Shown here piece by piece: positions 23,372 to 32,360 of a stretch of 64,000 bases of DNA. The first letter of the stretch is position 1. Every line of letters begins with the position of its first letter. A program made the position numbers and the translations under genes. Below the pieces are notes generated by a model. That model saw nothing but the letters and a program-made list of their open reading frames with translations. It searched no databases and was not told where the DNA came from. This stretch comes from JAJNPS01 sp031378845 (GTDB lineage Bacteria > Pseudomonadota > Alphaproteobacteria > Rhodobacterales > Rhodobacteraceae), in NCBI GenBank assembly GCA_031378845.1, contig JANNES010000004.1:95984-159983 (forward strand), given 5' to 3'.

Positions 23372-23631
23372 CCCCGCTTGCCAGCGTCCTTGCGCTGCCC
23401 GTGCGTGCCTACAGGCTGGTTCTCAGCTCATGGGTTGGCCATGGCTGCCGGTTTCAGCCCACCTGTTCGGCCTATGCCCTCGACGCGCTGGCACGCCACG
23501 GCGGCATCAAGGGTGGCTATCTGACCGCACACCGAATCTGTCGCTGCCACCCGTGGGGCGGCGCTGGCTACGATCCGGTACCGGGCGCGGACCCGGCCCA
23601 CGATGCCGCCAAGGGCAAAGAGCAGCGCTAG
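23368..23631 (+). CDS. yidD: Membrane protein insertion efficiency factor YidD
   Basis: An 87-aa YidD protein with the invariant cysteine pattern: GHGCRFQPTCSAYALDAL (about 24-41) and ICRCHPWGGAGYDPVP (about 57-72). It helps YidC insert proteins in the inner membrane. It overlaps rnpA as ATGA. Its TAG stop lies in a CTAG shared with the convergent hydrolase gene, which separates it from yidC by about 2.9 kb. Confidence 0.95.
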   Translation: MTPLASVLALPVRAYRLVLSSWVGHGCRFQPTCSAYALDALARHGGIKGGYLTAHRICRCHPWGGAGYDPVPGADPAHDAAKGKEQR

Positions 23632-24587
23632 AGCGGCGGCACGCGCAAATGCAGACCACCCTGGCGCAGTTCTCTGGTGTCCAGGGCCAGCCGGTCCCGC
23701 TCCCCCTTGATCGTCTCATGCAGGTCTCGCAGGAAAATCCGGTCCGAGAAATAGAACGAATGCTCCTTGTTCGGCACGGCGGCAAATTCGTCGCGATGTG
23801 TGTCATAGTAGTCGCTGCAATCGACATCCACTGCCTTGGACGGCGCATCGTCGGGCAATCCGATCCGCCCGACCCGTGGCGAAATGCCGATCCGCTTGGC
23901 CCCCGACACGCTCAGGATCGCATCATGGCGGCTGAAGTAGTTGGTGAACCGGACGGAATGCAAATAGACGGACTTGCTGCTGTCAGACGGCCCCATCGAG
24001 TCCGACGAGACATCCGCAGAACAAAACATCAGCTGTGAAATCGACCAGTTCTTGGAGCTAGGCTCAGCCGAATCATCGGCCTTGTCGAACGCTTCGCGCA
24101 CCACATAGCCGCCCATCGAATGCGCCAGAACATGCACCCGCACATCACAGCGCACCGGATCATTAAAGCGAACAAAGGGCTCGATCGCGCCCGATACCAG
24201 CTTGTAGGCGCTGCGATCCGCCTTTTCGCGGTCGATGAGATACGCCGCCGCGATATTTCCCGATGGCCAGTCGAAACTGACCAGCGCGCCCTTGTAGCCC
24301 TGCGCCTCCAGCCCGGCCCGCAACAGCCGGTGACGCTTCAGGACGTCCGCCGCACTCAGGTTGTAACCATGCACAAAGAACAGCACGTCGCCTTCGGGAT
24401 TGCCCGATGTCGGGTTCTGCGAGGTCTCGGCAACGGCGGTGACCTGGTTCATCCAGGTCTTCAGACCTAGCTGGTGCACAGGCCGGTGCGGGCGCGCATC
24501 TTCTGGTATCGCAAGATGCCGGACGGTGCCGACTTCGTCGCTAAACTCGGACCCTTTGGTGTTGCGGCAACAAACAATGAAATCCAT
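23628..24587 (-). CDS. Alpha/beta hydrolase (DUF900-like)
   Basis: A 319-aa protein. The oxyanion region VLFFVHGYNLSAADV (about 68-82) and nucleophile elbow LAHSMGG (Ser near 155) place it in the DUF900-type alpha/beta hydrolases; Ala replaces the first Gly of GxSxG. I cannot assign the acid and His by eye. No signal peptide, so probably cytoplasmic. It is on the opposite strand within an otherwise plus-strand housekeeping block, between yidD and yidC, which suggests later insertion. Substrate unknown. Confidence 0.8.
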   Translation of the reverse strand: MDFIVCCRNTKGSEFSDEVGTVRHLAIPEDARPHRPVHQLGLKTWMNQVTAVAETSQNPTSGNPEGDVLFFVHGYNLSAADVLKRHRLLRAGLEAQGYKGALVSFDWPSGNIAAAYLIDREKADRSAYKLVSGAIEPFVRFNDPVRCDVRVHVLAHSMGGYVVREAFDKADDSAEPSSKNWSISQLMFCSADVSSDSMGPSDSSKSVYLHSVRFTNYFSRHDAILSVSGAKRIGISPRVGRIGLPDDAPSKAVDVDCSDYYDTHRDEFAAVPNKEHSFYFSDRIFLRDLHETIKGERDRLALDTRELRQGGLHLRVPPL

Positions 24588-24856
24588 GGATCGTCTCCGA
24601 TGCGCAGGTGAAAACGTGGTCGCCCAATGCCGTTATTGTATCACGGCATGGCCCCCGGTCATAGACCTTGCGCGCGGGTCATGGAGCCGACCGACCTGCG
24701 GCCACCGCCGCGCGCGCGCCTTGCAACCCCAAGGGCGCGATCATGAAAATGCAACGCAACTTCGGGGTGAGCGTTAACGAAGCGATCAGGCTTGTCTTCC
24801 AAACCTTGGGTTCATGGGCGCGCTCGGTGCCGCCTGCCGGATCGCGGAGGAATGCT

Positions 24857-26386
24857 ATGCAAGACCAAGGGCAGTTGCGGCGTATCGCCAACTGGATACG
24901 GCGACCCGAACTCTTGGTCTTTCTGCCGGCGATCACTTTGGCGGGGTTCTGGTACGGCGGCGAACCGGTTCTGGTGGCACTCGCGATTGGCGTGCCCTTC
25001 ATCTTTACCTTTGCCGGCGCCTTTCGCCTGCATGCCCCCTCGCCCGCGGTCGACACCTTGTCAGGCATGATCCAGCGTCCGCAACTTTTGGCGATGATGG
25101 ACACGATCTTGAAGGGTGAGGAGCAGACCGGGCAAACGACCGCTTGCCTTGTCGTGCTTTTTGATGACGCCGACCGGACCTTTGACCGACACGGCCGCTC
25201 CGCCCGGATAGAGATCCTGTCGCGCAGTGCTGACCGGATGATCGGGGCCATGCGCGGCGGCGACGTCCTTGCCCGGCTCGAAGGCGGCGGCTTTGCAATC
25301 GCGCTCGCGCCGGTGCGCCGGATCGACCTCGAAAGCCTGGTGCAGATCGCCTCGCGCCTGCAAGAGGCGGTCCAGATCCCGACCAGCCTCGACGGAACGC
25401 GCGTGCACATGACGGCTTCGGTCGGGTTCTGCCTCGCGGACCGTGCGCCCGAAAAGTCTGCAACCGTGCTCTTTGACGCCGCGCGCACTGCCGCCGAGGA
25501 TGCGCTTCGCAACGGGCCCGCTGCCATTCGCGCCTTTGCGCCCGACATGGCGCGCAAACGTGCCGACCGCGACGCGTTTCGCGCCGAGCTGGAAACGGCG
25601 CTCGATTCCGGTCAGATCATCCCCTTTTTCCAGCCCCAGGTGTCGACCGATACCGGTGCCATCACCGGATTTGAGGCGCTCGCCCGCTGGCACCACCCTG
25701 ACCGCGGGCTGGTCGCTCCGGCCGAATTTCTGCCGATGATCGAAGAAGCGGGCCTGACCGAACGGCTGGGCGAGGTGATCTTGTATCACAGCCTTGGTGC
25801 TCTGGTCCGCTGGGACAAGGCCGGGCTTTGCGTGCCAGCGGTCGGCGTCAACTTTTCCGGGGTGGAACTGCGCAATCCCAAACTCGCCGAAAAACTCAAA
25901 TGGGAACTCGACCGCTTTGACCTCACGCCGGACCGGCTGTCGATCGAGATCCTTGAAACCGTGGTCGCCGATGCTGACAACGACGTGGTGGTCACCAACA
26001 TCGCGACCCTGTCGCGGCTTGGATGCCGGATCGACCTTGACGACTTTGGCACCGGACAGGCCGCCATCGCCAATATCCGCCGCTTTGCCGTAGGGCGGCT
26101 CAAGATCGACCGCAGCTTCATTCTGCGCGTCGACCAGGACCGCGAACAACAGCAGATGGTCTCGGCCATTCTGTCGCTGGCCGAACGACTGGGCCTCGAC
26201 ACCTTGGCTGAAGGGGTGGAGACCCCAAGCCAGCATGCGATCTTGTCGCAACTCGGTTGCGGTCATGTGCAAGGCTACGGAATCGCACGGCCGATGCCCT
26301 TTGACGATACCGTCGAATGGATCCGCCGCCAGCAGGCACGTGCCGTGCGCGCGCCCAAGATCGGCCATCGGGCGGGGAACGCCTGA
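24857..26386 (+). CDS. EAL-domain c-di-GMP phosphodiesterase with degenerate GGDEF domain
   Basis: A 509-aa protein: two N-terminal hydrophobic segments (about 18-56), a GGDEF domain (about 75-240) whose active-site loop reads LEGGGF, so cyclase activity is unlikely, and an EAL domain (about 250-495). The EAL domain keeps FEALARW, the Asn of GVNFSG, EILETV, DDFGTG, KIDRSF, AEGVET and the QGYGIARP Gln, so hydrolysis of c-di-GMP to pGpG is expected. I chose the ATG six bases after GGAGG; in-frame starts upstream exist. It sits between the reverse-strand hydrolase and yidC. Confidence 0.9.
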   Translation: MQDQGQLRRIANWIRRPELLVFLPAITLAGFWYGGEPVLVALAIGVPFIFTFAGAFRLHAPSPAVDTLSGMIQRPQLLAMMDTILKGEEQTGQTTACLVVLFDDADRTFDRHGRSARIEILSRSADRMIGAMRGGDVLARLEGGGFAIALAPVRRIDLESLVQIASRLQEAVQIPTSLDGTRVHMTASVGFCLADRAPEKSATVLFDAARTAAEDALRNGPAAIRAFAPDMARKRADRDAFRAELETALDSGQIIPFFQPQVSTDTGAITGFEALARWHHPDRGLVAPAEFLPMIEEAGLTERLGEVILYHSLGALVRWDKAGLCVPAVGVNFSGVELRNPKLAEKLKWELDRFDLTPDRLSIEILETVVADADNDVVVTNIATLSRLGCRIDLDDFGTGQAAIANIRRFAVGRLKIDRSFILRVDQDREQQQMVSAILSLAERLGLDTLAEGVETPSQHAILSQLGCGHVQGYGIARPMPFDDTVEWIRRQQARAVRAPKIGHRAGNA

Positions 26387-26524
26387 CGAAAACCCGATCC
26401 CGGGGGCAGTTTTCGCCAGATGCAGGCGTTACTGCGGCGTCACATCACGCCAAAACCGCTTGACCTTTACCGCCCCCTATCGTTGAAGCACCCTGTCCTA
26501 ATCAAGGCAGCGGGTGTTTACGTC

Positions 26525-28552
26525 ATGGACGATCAGAACAAGAACCTCATACTGGCCTCGGTCCTCAGTTTTCTGGTGATCGTCGTCTGGTTCTTTCTCT
26601 TTCCCCCGCCCGAGGTCACGGCCGACCTGACGGTCCCCGCGACCACGACCGCTGGTGAGGCGGCACCTGCCGGGACCGAGGCTGCGCCTGCGACAGATGC
26701 CGCCTTGCAGACCGAACCCCTGCCCGAGGCCCCGCGCCTGACCATCGACACACCGAAGCTCTCCGGCTCGATTTCGATGCTGGGCGGACGCATCGACGAC
26801 CTCGCGCTGAAGACCTACCGCGAAACGCTGGAGCCGGGGTCGCCCGAAGTTCAGCTCTTGTCCAAAGTGGGGGATGCATTTCCCTATTATGCCGTGTTCG
26901 GCTGGTCGGCGGGCAAGGGCCTGACTGCCGAAGACCTGCCCAACGCCAAATCCGAATGGAAGATCGCCGCGGGCGGCACCTTGTCGCCCGACCAGCCGGT
27001 CACCCTGCGGTGGGAAAACGGCAAGGGCCTGAACTTTTCGCGTACTTTTTCCGTCGATGAGGATTTCGTCTTTACCGTCACCGATGCGGTCGAAAATACC
27101 ACCGCCGCCGAGGCACGCCTGGCCCCTTACGGCATCCTCGCCCGCCATGGCCTGCCCAAATTGCAAAACATCTTTGTTGTCCACGAAGGCGTCGTCCGCC
27201 GCACCGATGGCAAGTTGGAAGAGGTCGACTACGCCGATGTCGTGGACCTGCCGGTTGATGCCAGAGAAGGCGTCCCGGCCGAAGTGATCGAGGCCACGAC
27301 GGACGGCTGGATCGGCTTTACGGACCATTACTGGATGACAACCCTCGTGCCCGAACAGGGCAAGCCCTACACATCTGTCATCAAGCATGTGGCTGCGGGC
27401 GACATCTACCAGACCGAGGTTCGCCAGCCTGTGATCGCAGTGGCGCCCGGCACCACCGCGCAAACCACGACCCGCCTGTTCGCAGGCGCCAAGGAATGGG
27501 CGACCATCCGCGCCTATCAAAACGAGCCCGGAGCCCTGGACCGACTTTTTGGTGCCAAGGTGGACAAGGCGCGCACCCCGATCCCCGGCTTTATCGACAG
27601 CATCGACTGGGGTTGGTTCTTTTTTCTGACCAAGCCGATCTTTGCCGTGCTGCACTGGCTGAACCACCTGATCGGCAACATGGGTCTGGCGATCATCGGC
27701 CTGACCTTCGTGCTGAAACTTCTCGTGCTGCCACTGGCCTACAAATCCTATGTCTCGATGGCCCGGATGAAGGAACTCCAGCCCGAAATGGAGGCGCTGA
27801 AGGAACGCGCCGGTGACGACAAGCAACGCATGCAAAAAGAGATGATGCAGCTTTACAAGGATAAAAAGGTGAACCCCGCTGCGGGCTGCCTGCCGATCCT
27901 GATCCAGATCCCGATCTTTTTCGCGCTGTACAAGGTGATCTTCGTGACCATTGAATTGCGTCACGCGCCGTTCTTTGGCTGGCTCAACGACCTCAGCGCA
28001 CCCGACACCTCGTCGCTGTATAACCTTTTTGGCCTCTTTCCATGGGACGCGCCCGCGCCCGGAACCGTGCTGCACCTGATCTTCATCGGTGTGTTGCCCA
28101 TTCTGCTCGGCATCACCATGTGGGTGCAGCAAAAGCTCAACCCGGCCCCCACCGATCCCATCCAGCAACAGGTCTTTGCCTACCTGCCTTGGGTCTTTAT
28201 GTTCATGCTGGGCGGGTTTGCGTCCGGTCTGGTGCTGTACTGGATCACCAACAACACCATCACGTTTACCCAGCAATACATGATCATGCGCAGCCATGGG
28301 CACAAACCCGATATCTTTGGCAACATCCGATCCGGCTTTGCCAAGAAAAACCCCCCTGCTGCTGGCGCATCGCTGACCCAAGCCACGCCTGCGCGCGCCA
28401 GACCGACCGCGCCGAAACCGGCAGCGCCCAAGCCCGCGATGCCCAAACCCGTGACCCCACGTGCGACCACGCCAAAACCAGCGACCCAAAAGCCCGCTGC
28501 CAACAAATCCACCGCACCAACGGGTACAAGACCGACGGGCCGCAAGAAATGA
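26525..28552 (+). CDS. yidC: Membrane protein insertase YidC
   Basis: A 675-aa insertase that places proteins in the inner membrane with or without SecYEG. It begins MDDQNKNLILASVLSFLVIV (first helix), has a large periplasmic domain (about 60-360) and then five-helix core with MARMKELQPEME in the coiled-coil loop and AAGCLPILIQIPIFFALY. The last 69 residues (about 607-675) are a Pro/Ala/Lys/Thr-rich basic tail with repeated PKPA units, likely ribosome-binding. The start has no strong ribosome-binding site but matches the family. Its stop overlaps the MOSC gene as ATGA. Confidence 0.96.
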   Translation: MDDQNKNLILASVLSFLVIVVWFFLFPPPEVTADLTVPATTTAGEAAPAGTEAAPATDAALQTEPLPEAPRLTIDTPKLSGSISMLGGRIDDLALKTYRETLEPGSPEVQLLSKVGDAFPYYAVFGWSAGKGLTAEDLPNAKSEWKIAAGGTLSPDQPVTLRWENGKGLNFSRTFSVDEDFVFTVTDAVENTTAAEARLAPYGILARHGLPKLQNIFVVHEGVVRRTDGKLEEVDYADVVDLPVDAREGVPAEVIEATTDGWIGFTDHYWMTTLVPEQGKPYTSVIKHVAAGDIYQTEVRQPVIAVAPGTTAQTTTRLFAGAKEWATIRAYQNEPGALDRLFGAKVDKARTPIPGFIDSIDWGWFFFLTKPIFAVLHWLNHLIGNMGLAIIGLTFVLKLLVLPLAYKSYVSMARMKELQPEMEALKERAGDDKQRMQKEMMQLYKDKKVNPAAGCLPILIQIPIFFALYKVIFVTIELRHAPFFGWLNDLSAPDTSSLYNLFGLFPWDAPAPGTVLHLIFIGVLPILLGITMWVQQKLNPAPTDPIQQQVFAYLPWVFMFMLGGFASGLVLYWITNNTITFTQQYMIMRSHGHKPDIFGNIRSGFAKKNPPAAGASLTQATPARARPTAPKPAAPKPAMPKPVTPRATTPKPATQKPAANKSTAPTGTRPTGRKK

Positions 28553-29307
28553 CCGGCGCTCCGGCTGGCCGGTTGGTCCATATCAACCGCCACCCGATCA
28601 AGGGGCATGGGCGCGAAGCGCTGGACCGGACCACCCTGACGCCGGGGGAATGCCTGCCGTACGACCGGACATGGGCGGTGGCACATGACGCGGCGCGTCT
28701 GGTCGATGGATGGAACCCGTGCGTCAATTTCGCGCGTGGGGCCATGGCGTCCTCCCTGATGGCGATCACCTCAAAGTTGGACGAGGTCACGGCCACGGTC
28801 GAACTTTCCCATCCCGACCGGGGCAGCTTGACCTTTCGCCCCGACGATCCCGCCGACGTTCCGCGCTTTCTGGACTGGGTCAGGCCCCTCAATCCGCCCG
28901 ACCGCGCCCAGCCCGTCAGCGTGATCACCGCAGGGCGCGGCATGACAGACAGCGCGTTTCCGTCCGTGTCGATCCTGTCGATGACGTCGCTGGCTGACCT
29001 TTCCGCGCGCGTTTGCGCGGTTCTCTCGGTGCATCGCTGGCGCGGAAATCTCTGGCTCGACGGCTTTGCCCCGTTTGCCGAGTTCGACTGGATCGGACGA
29101 AAGATTCGCATCGGTAGCGCCACCTTGCAAATCCGCGAACGCATTACGCGCTGCTCAGCCACGACCGTCGACCCCGATACCGGTCATCGTAACGTCGATA
29201 CCCTCGCCGGTCTTGAAAAGGCCTATGGTCATCAGGATTTCGGCGTCTATGCGACGGTCATCGCCGGTGGTCCGGTCACCCTTGGCGACAAGGTACAATT
29301 GCTATGA
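28549..29307 (+). CDS. MOSC domain-containing protein
   Basis: The 252-aa protein has a MOSC N-terminal barrel (LVHINRHPIKGHGREAL, about 9-25) and a MOSC domain (about 115-250) with a Cys in ERITRCSATTVD and the closing GHQDFGVYATVI segment. MOSC proteins handle sulfur from molybdenum-cofactor-like chemistry. It overlaps yidC and engB as ATGA on each side, so all three are coupled. Substrate unknown. Confidence 0.85.
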   Translation: MTGAPAGRLVHINRHPIKGHGREALDRTTLTPGECLPYDRTWAVAHDAARLVDGWNPCVNFARGAMASSLMAITSKLDEVTATVELSHPDRGSLTFRPDDPADVPRFLDWVRPLNPPDRAQPVSVITAGRGMTDSAFPSVSILSMTSLADLSARVCAVLSVHRWRGNLWLDGFAPFAEFDWIGRKIRIGSATLQIRERITRCSATTVDPDTGHRNVDTLAGLEKAYGHQDFGVYATVIAGGPVTLGDKVQLL

Positions 29308-29954
29308 CCCTGCCCTTCCCCCTCGCGGCCGAAGCCGACGCGGAAGCGCGCGAAAAAGGCCGCCTCCTCTTTGCAGGCCCGGTCGATTTCGTCAAAGGCG
29401 TCGTGGCGATGTCCGGCCTGCCCCCCGCCGACCGACTAGAGGTCTGCTTTGCCGGTCGCTCCAATGTGGGCAAATCCAGCCTCATCAACGCGCTGACCAG
29501 CCGCAAGACGCTCGCCCGCGCCTCAAACACGCCCGGTCGCACGCAGGAAATCAACTACTTCGCCCTGGGCAGCGCGCGGTATCTGGTGGACTTGCCCGGC
29601 TATGGCTATGCCGAGGCCCCGGTGGCGGTGGTCGCCAAATGGCAGGCGCTGCTGCGCCAGTACCTGTCGGGTCGCGTCAGCCTGCGCCGTGCCTTCGTGC
29701 TGATCGACGCCCGCCACGGCGTACTCGCCGCGGACGAAGAGATCATGGGCCTGCTGGACCGTTGCGCACTGACCTTTCAGGTCGTGCTGACCAAGACCGA
29801 CAAGATCAACAGAGCCACCCGCGATGCGACGCTTGAAAAAGTCCGCACCGCGCTGTCCAGACATGTGGCAGCCTATCCCGAGCTTGTCGCCACCTCGTCA
29901 GAAACCGGCGAGGGGATCGAGACCCTGCGCGCCCTCATCGCCGGGCTTGTCTGA
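29304..29954 (+). CDS. engB: Ribosome biogenesis GTPase EngB (YihA/YsxC)
   Basis: A 216-aa GTPase needed for large-subunit assembly. Nucleotide motifs: G1 GRSNVGKSS (about 52-60), the G2 Thr in NTPGRTQ, G3 DLPGYG (about 98-103), G4 TKTD (about 164-167) and G5 SSETGEG. The ATG overlaps the MOSC gene stop. Clustering with yidC and rnpA is usual in alphaproteobacteria. Confidence 0.95.
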   Translation: MTLPFPLAAEADAEAREKGRLLFAGPVDFVKGVVAMSGLPPADRLEVCFAGRSNVGKSSLINALTSRKTLARASNTPGRTQEINYFALGSARYLVDLPGYGYAEAPVAVVAKWQALLRQYLSGRVSLRRAFVLIDARHGVLAADEEIMGLLDRCALTFQVVLTKTDKINRATRDATLEKVRTALSRHVAAYPELVATSSETGEGIETLRALIAGLV

Positions 29955-29967
29955 CGCGACGCTGCGG

Positions 29968-29996
29968 TTGACAATTCCCGCCGCCCGGCGAATAGA
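29968..29996 (+). promoter_or_regulatory. Predicted crcB promoter, possibly leaderless
   Basis: TTGACA (29968-29973) and AATAGA (29991-29996) are 17 bases apart. The -10 ends only 6 bases before the crcB ATG, so initiation would fall at or near the start codon. No fluoride riboswitch was seen. Confidence 0.45.
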
Positions 29997-30002
29997 CGGC
30001 GC

Positions 30003-30380
30003 ATGATCACCACCCTTCCCCTCGTCGCCCTTGGCGGCGCAATCGGTGCCAGCTTGCGTTATCTCGTGGGCACCGCCGCGTTGCGCGTATTCGGTCCCGC
30101 CTTTCCCTGGGGCACGCTTATCGTCAACCTGACCGGCTGCCTTGCCATGGGAATTCTGGCGGCAATCCTCGCCACAAAATCGGACACCCGCCTTGCCCCC
30201 TTCGTGCTGACCGGCATACTCGGCGGGTTCACCACCTATTCCGCCTTTTCGCTGGATGCCGTCACGCTCTGGCAGCGCGGTGAGACGGGCTCCGCGCTGA
30301 CCTACATCCTCGCCACCACCACCGGCTCGCTGATCGCCGTCATCGCCGGCATGGCGCTGGCCCGCTCGGTGACAGCATGA
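30003..30380 (+). CDS. crcB: Fluoride ion channel CrcB/Fluc
   Basis: A 125-aa four-helix membrane protein that exports fluoride as a dual-topology dimer. Family motifs are present: GGAIGASLRYL (about 10-20), GTLIVNLTGC (about 38-47, with the pore Asn) and GGFTTYSAFSLD (about 76-87, with the Phe-box). The stop overlaps the next gene as ATGA. A TTGACA promoter lies directly upstream. Confidence 0.95.
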   Translation: MITTLPLVALGGAIGASLRYLVGTAALRVFGPAFPWGTLIVNLTGCLAMGILAAILATKSDTRLAPFVLTGILGGFTTYSAFSLDAVTLWQRGETGSALTYILATTTGSLIAVIAGMALARSVTA

Positions 30381-31423
30381 GCGGTGTGCAGCTTTTGGCC
30401 GTCACCGGCGATGACGGCGACCAGCGCCTTGACCGCTGGATGAAACGCCGGTTCCCGCAACTGACCCAGGTGATGATCGAGAAACTTTGCCGGACGGGGC
30501 AGGTCCGCATCGATTCCGCGCGGGCCAAGGCCTCCGACCACGTCGCGCCCGGCATGACCGTGCGCGTGCCCCCGTTGCCCGACACGCCCGCCCCAGCGCG
30601 TGACGCCTCCAGCAAGATCAGCGCCGCCGATACCAAGATGATCCAGAACGCCGTCCTGTGGAAAGACGAGCACATGATCGTCTTGAACAAACCCGCCGGT
30701 CTGGCGTCCCAAGGCGGCTCTGGCCAGGGCGAACGCCATGTCGATGGCCTCGCCGAGGCCCTGAAATTCGGCTACAAGGAAAAACCCAAGCTGGTGCACC
30801 GGCTGGACAAGGATACCTCCGGTGTACTCTTGCTTGCGCGCACCGACCGCGTCGCCCGTGCCCTCAGCGAGGCGCTCCGTCACCGCGAGGCGCGAAAAAT
30901 CTACTGGGCCGTCGTCGCCGGTGTCCCGCACCCCCGCAAGGGATCCATCAAATACGCGCTGATGAAAGCCCCCGGCCACGGTCGCGGCGGCGAGGGCGAA
31001 AAGATGATCTGCATCCACCCCGCCAAAATCGCTGACTACCCCGACGCCAAACGCGCCCATACCGACTATTTCACGCTGTGGTTCCTTGGCGACCGCCTGG
31101 CCTGGATGGCGCTGGAGCCTGTGACGGGCCGCACGCACCAATTGCGCGCTCATATGGCCGAAATCGGTCATCCCGTTGTCGGTGATGGCAAATATGGCGG
31201 TTCCGGCACCGAAAACCTCGGCGATGGCTGGGGCGCGCAAGTGGGTGGGGATCTGTCGCGAAAACTGCATCTGCATGCCCGCATGCTGACCGTGCAGCAT
31301 CCCGTTACCAAGGTCGAGATGACCTTTACCGCCCCCCTGCCCGATCACATGGCCCGGACCTGGTCTGTCATGGACTGGAAAGAAGACGACGTCCCTGCCG
31401 ACCCGTTCGAGACCATAAGGTGA
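30377..31423 (+). CDS. RluC/RluD-family ribosomal pseudouridine synthase
   Basis: A 348-aa enzyme. An N-terminal S4 RNA-binding domain (about 14-75) is followed by the RluA-type catalytic domain with VHRLDKDTSGVLLLAR (about 140-155; catalytic Asp in RLDKDT) and GRTHQLRAHMAEIGHP (about 250-265). It probably modifies 23S rRNA; RluC is the likely type, though RluD cannot be excluded. It overlaps crcB and the ATP12 gene (GTGA), so three genes are coupled. Confidence 0.88.
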   Translation: MSGVQLLAVTGDDGDQRLDRWMKRRFPQLTQVMIEKLCRTGQVRIDSARAKASDHVAPGMTVRVPPLPDTPAPARDASSKISAADTKMIQNAVLWKDEHMIVLNKPAGLASQGGSGQGERHVDGLAEALKFGYKEKPKLVHRLDKDTSGVLLLARTDRVARALSEALRHREARKIYWAVVAGVPHPRKGSIKYALMKAPGHGRGGEGEKMICIHPAKIADYPDAKRAHTDYFTLWFLGDRLAWMALEPVTGRTHQLRAHMAEIGHPVVGDGKYGGSGTENLGDGWGAQVGGDLSRKLHLHARMLTVQHPVTKVEMTFTAPLPDHMARTWSVMDWKEDDVPADPFETIR

Positions 31424-32127
31424 GTGCCGGCTGGACCCCGAAACGGTTCTGGACCCACACCACGGCGCAACCTTGCGAGGGCGGCTTTACCGTTTTGCTG
31501 GATGCGCGCACCGTAAAGACACCCGGCAAGACGCTGCTCGTCATGCCAACCATGGCCATGGCCGAGGCCGTCGCGGCCGAATGGCAGGCGCAAGGCGACA
31601 GGATCGACCCGCGCACAATGCCTTGCACGCGGGCTGCCAATTCCGCAATCGACAAGGTCACGCCCCAATTTGCCGAGGTCGTGGCCCTGCTTGCGGCCTA
31701 TGGCGGGTCCGACCTTCTGTGCTACCGCGCGGCGGAGCCTGCCTTGCGCAACCGCCAGGACATGGCTTGGGACCCTCTGTTGGATTGGGCGGCCGTGTCA
31801 CTCCATGCCCCCTTGGTCGTGACGACCGGCGTGATCCCGGTGGACCAGCCACAAAGCAGCCTTGAGCGGCTTGACGCGCGCCTGACCGCCATGACGCCCT
31901 TCCAGATCGTGGCCGCCCATGACCTCATCGCGATCTCGGGATCGCTGGTCCTTGCCTTGGCCCTGATGGACAAATTCATCGCCCCGAATGCCGCCTGGAC
32001 CACGACCCGGATTGACGAAAAATGGCAGGCTGAACAATGGGGCGTCGACGAACAAGCAGCCCTTGCCGAGGCACATCGCTGCACAGCTTTTCATCAGGCA
32101 GAGCGATTCTTTCGATTGTGTGGGTGA
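31420..32127 (+). CDS. ATP12-family F1-ATPase assembly chaperone
   Basis: The 235-aa protein matches the ATP12 family, which binds the ATPase alpha subunit before F1 assembly in mitochondria and alphaproteobacteria. Recognised segments: KRFWTHTTAQP and FTVLLDARTVKTPGK near the N-terminus, AAEWQAQGDRIDP (about 49-61), GSDLLCYRA (about 95-103), and the C-terminal DEKWQAEQWGVDEQA. GTG start overlapping the upstream stop as GTGA. No other ATP synthase gene lies nearby. Confidence 0.9.
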   Translation: MSAGWTPKRFWTHTTAQPCEGGFTVLLDARTVKTPGKTLLVMPTMAMAEAVAAEWQAQGDRIDPRTMPCTRAANSAIDKVTPQFAEVVALLAAYGGSDLLCYRAAEPALRNRQDMAWDPLLDWAAVSLHAPLVVTTGVIPVDQPQSSLERLDARLTAMTPFQIVAAHDLIAISGSLVLALALMDKFIAPNAAWTTTRIDEKWQAEQWGVDEQAALAEAHRCTAFHQAERFFRLCG

Positions 32128-32324
32128 CAATCCGTACCCAAGCTGCTCACAGGCGCATCACAGTTGGACAAGAAATAGGCTAACAGACTGATTTACTGTC
32201 ATGATTTCGGTATACCTCAGTTTCGCTTGACGCCGCAAACCGCTTTGACTGAAACTGGCATGCACTGGGAGAGGCCTTCCTCCAACAGTCTTCGCTCCTG
32301 CCTAAAAGCAGGGCACTAAAAACG

Positions 32325-32340
32325 CCGTCAAAAATGACGG
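32325..32340 (+). promoter_or_regulatory. Hairpin in the aapJ 5' leader
   Basis: CCGTCAAAAATGACGG is a perfect 6-bp stem with an AAAA loop, ending just before the AGGAAGAGG ribosome-binding site of aapJ. It could insulate or regulate translation. No T-run follows, so it is not a terminator. Confidence 0.5.
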
Positions 32341-32360
32341 TTACTCAGGAAGAGGTAAGA

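Noticed and set aside
26498..28489. 663-codon frame antisense to yidC
   Set aside because: Arg/Gly/His-rich composition and full overlap with an unmistakable YidC; long antisense frames are expected at this GC content.
29955..30002. Fluoride riboswitch before crcB
   Set aside because: Only 48 bases lie between engB and crcB, and the predicted transcription start is at the ATG.
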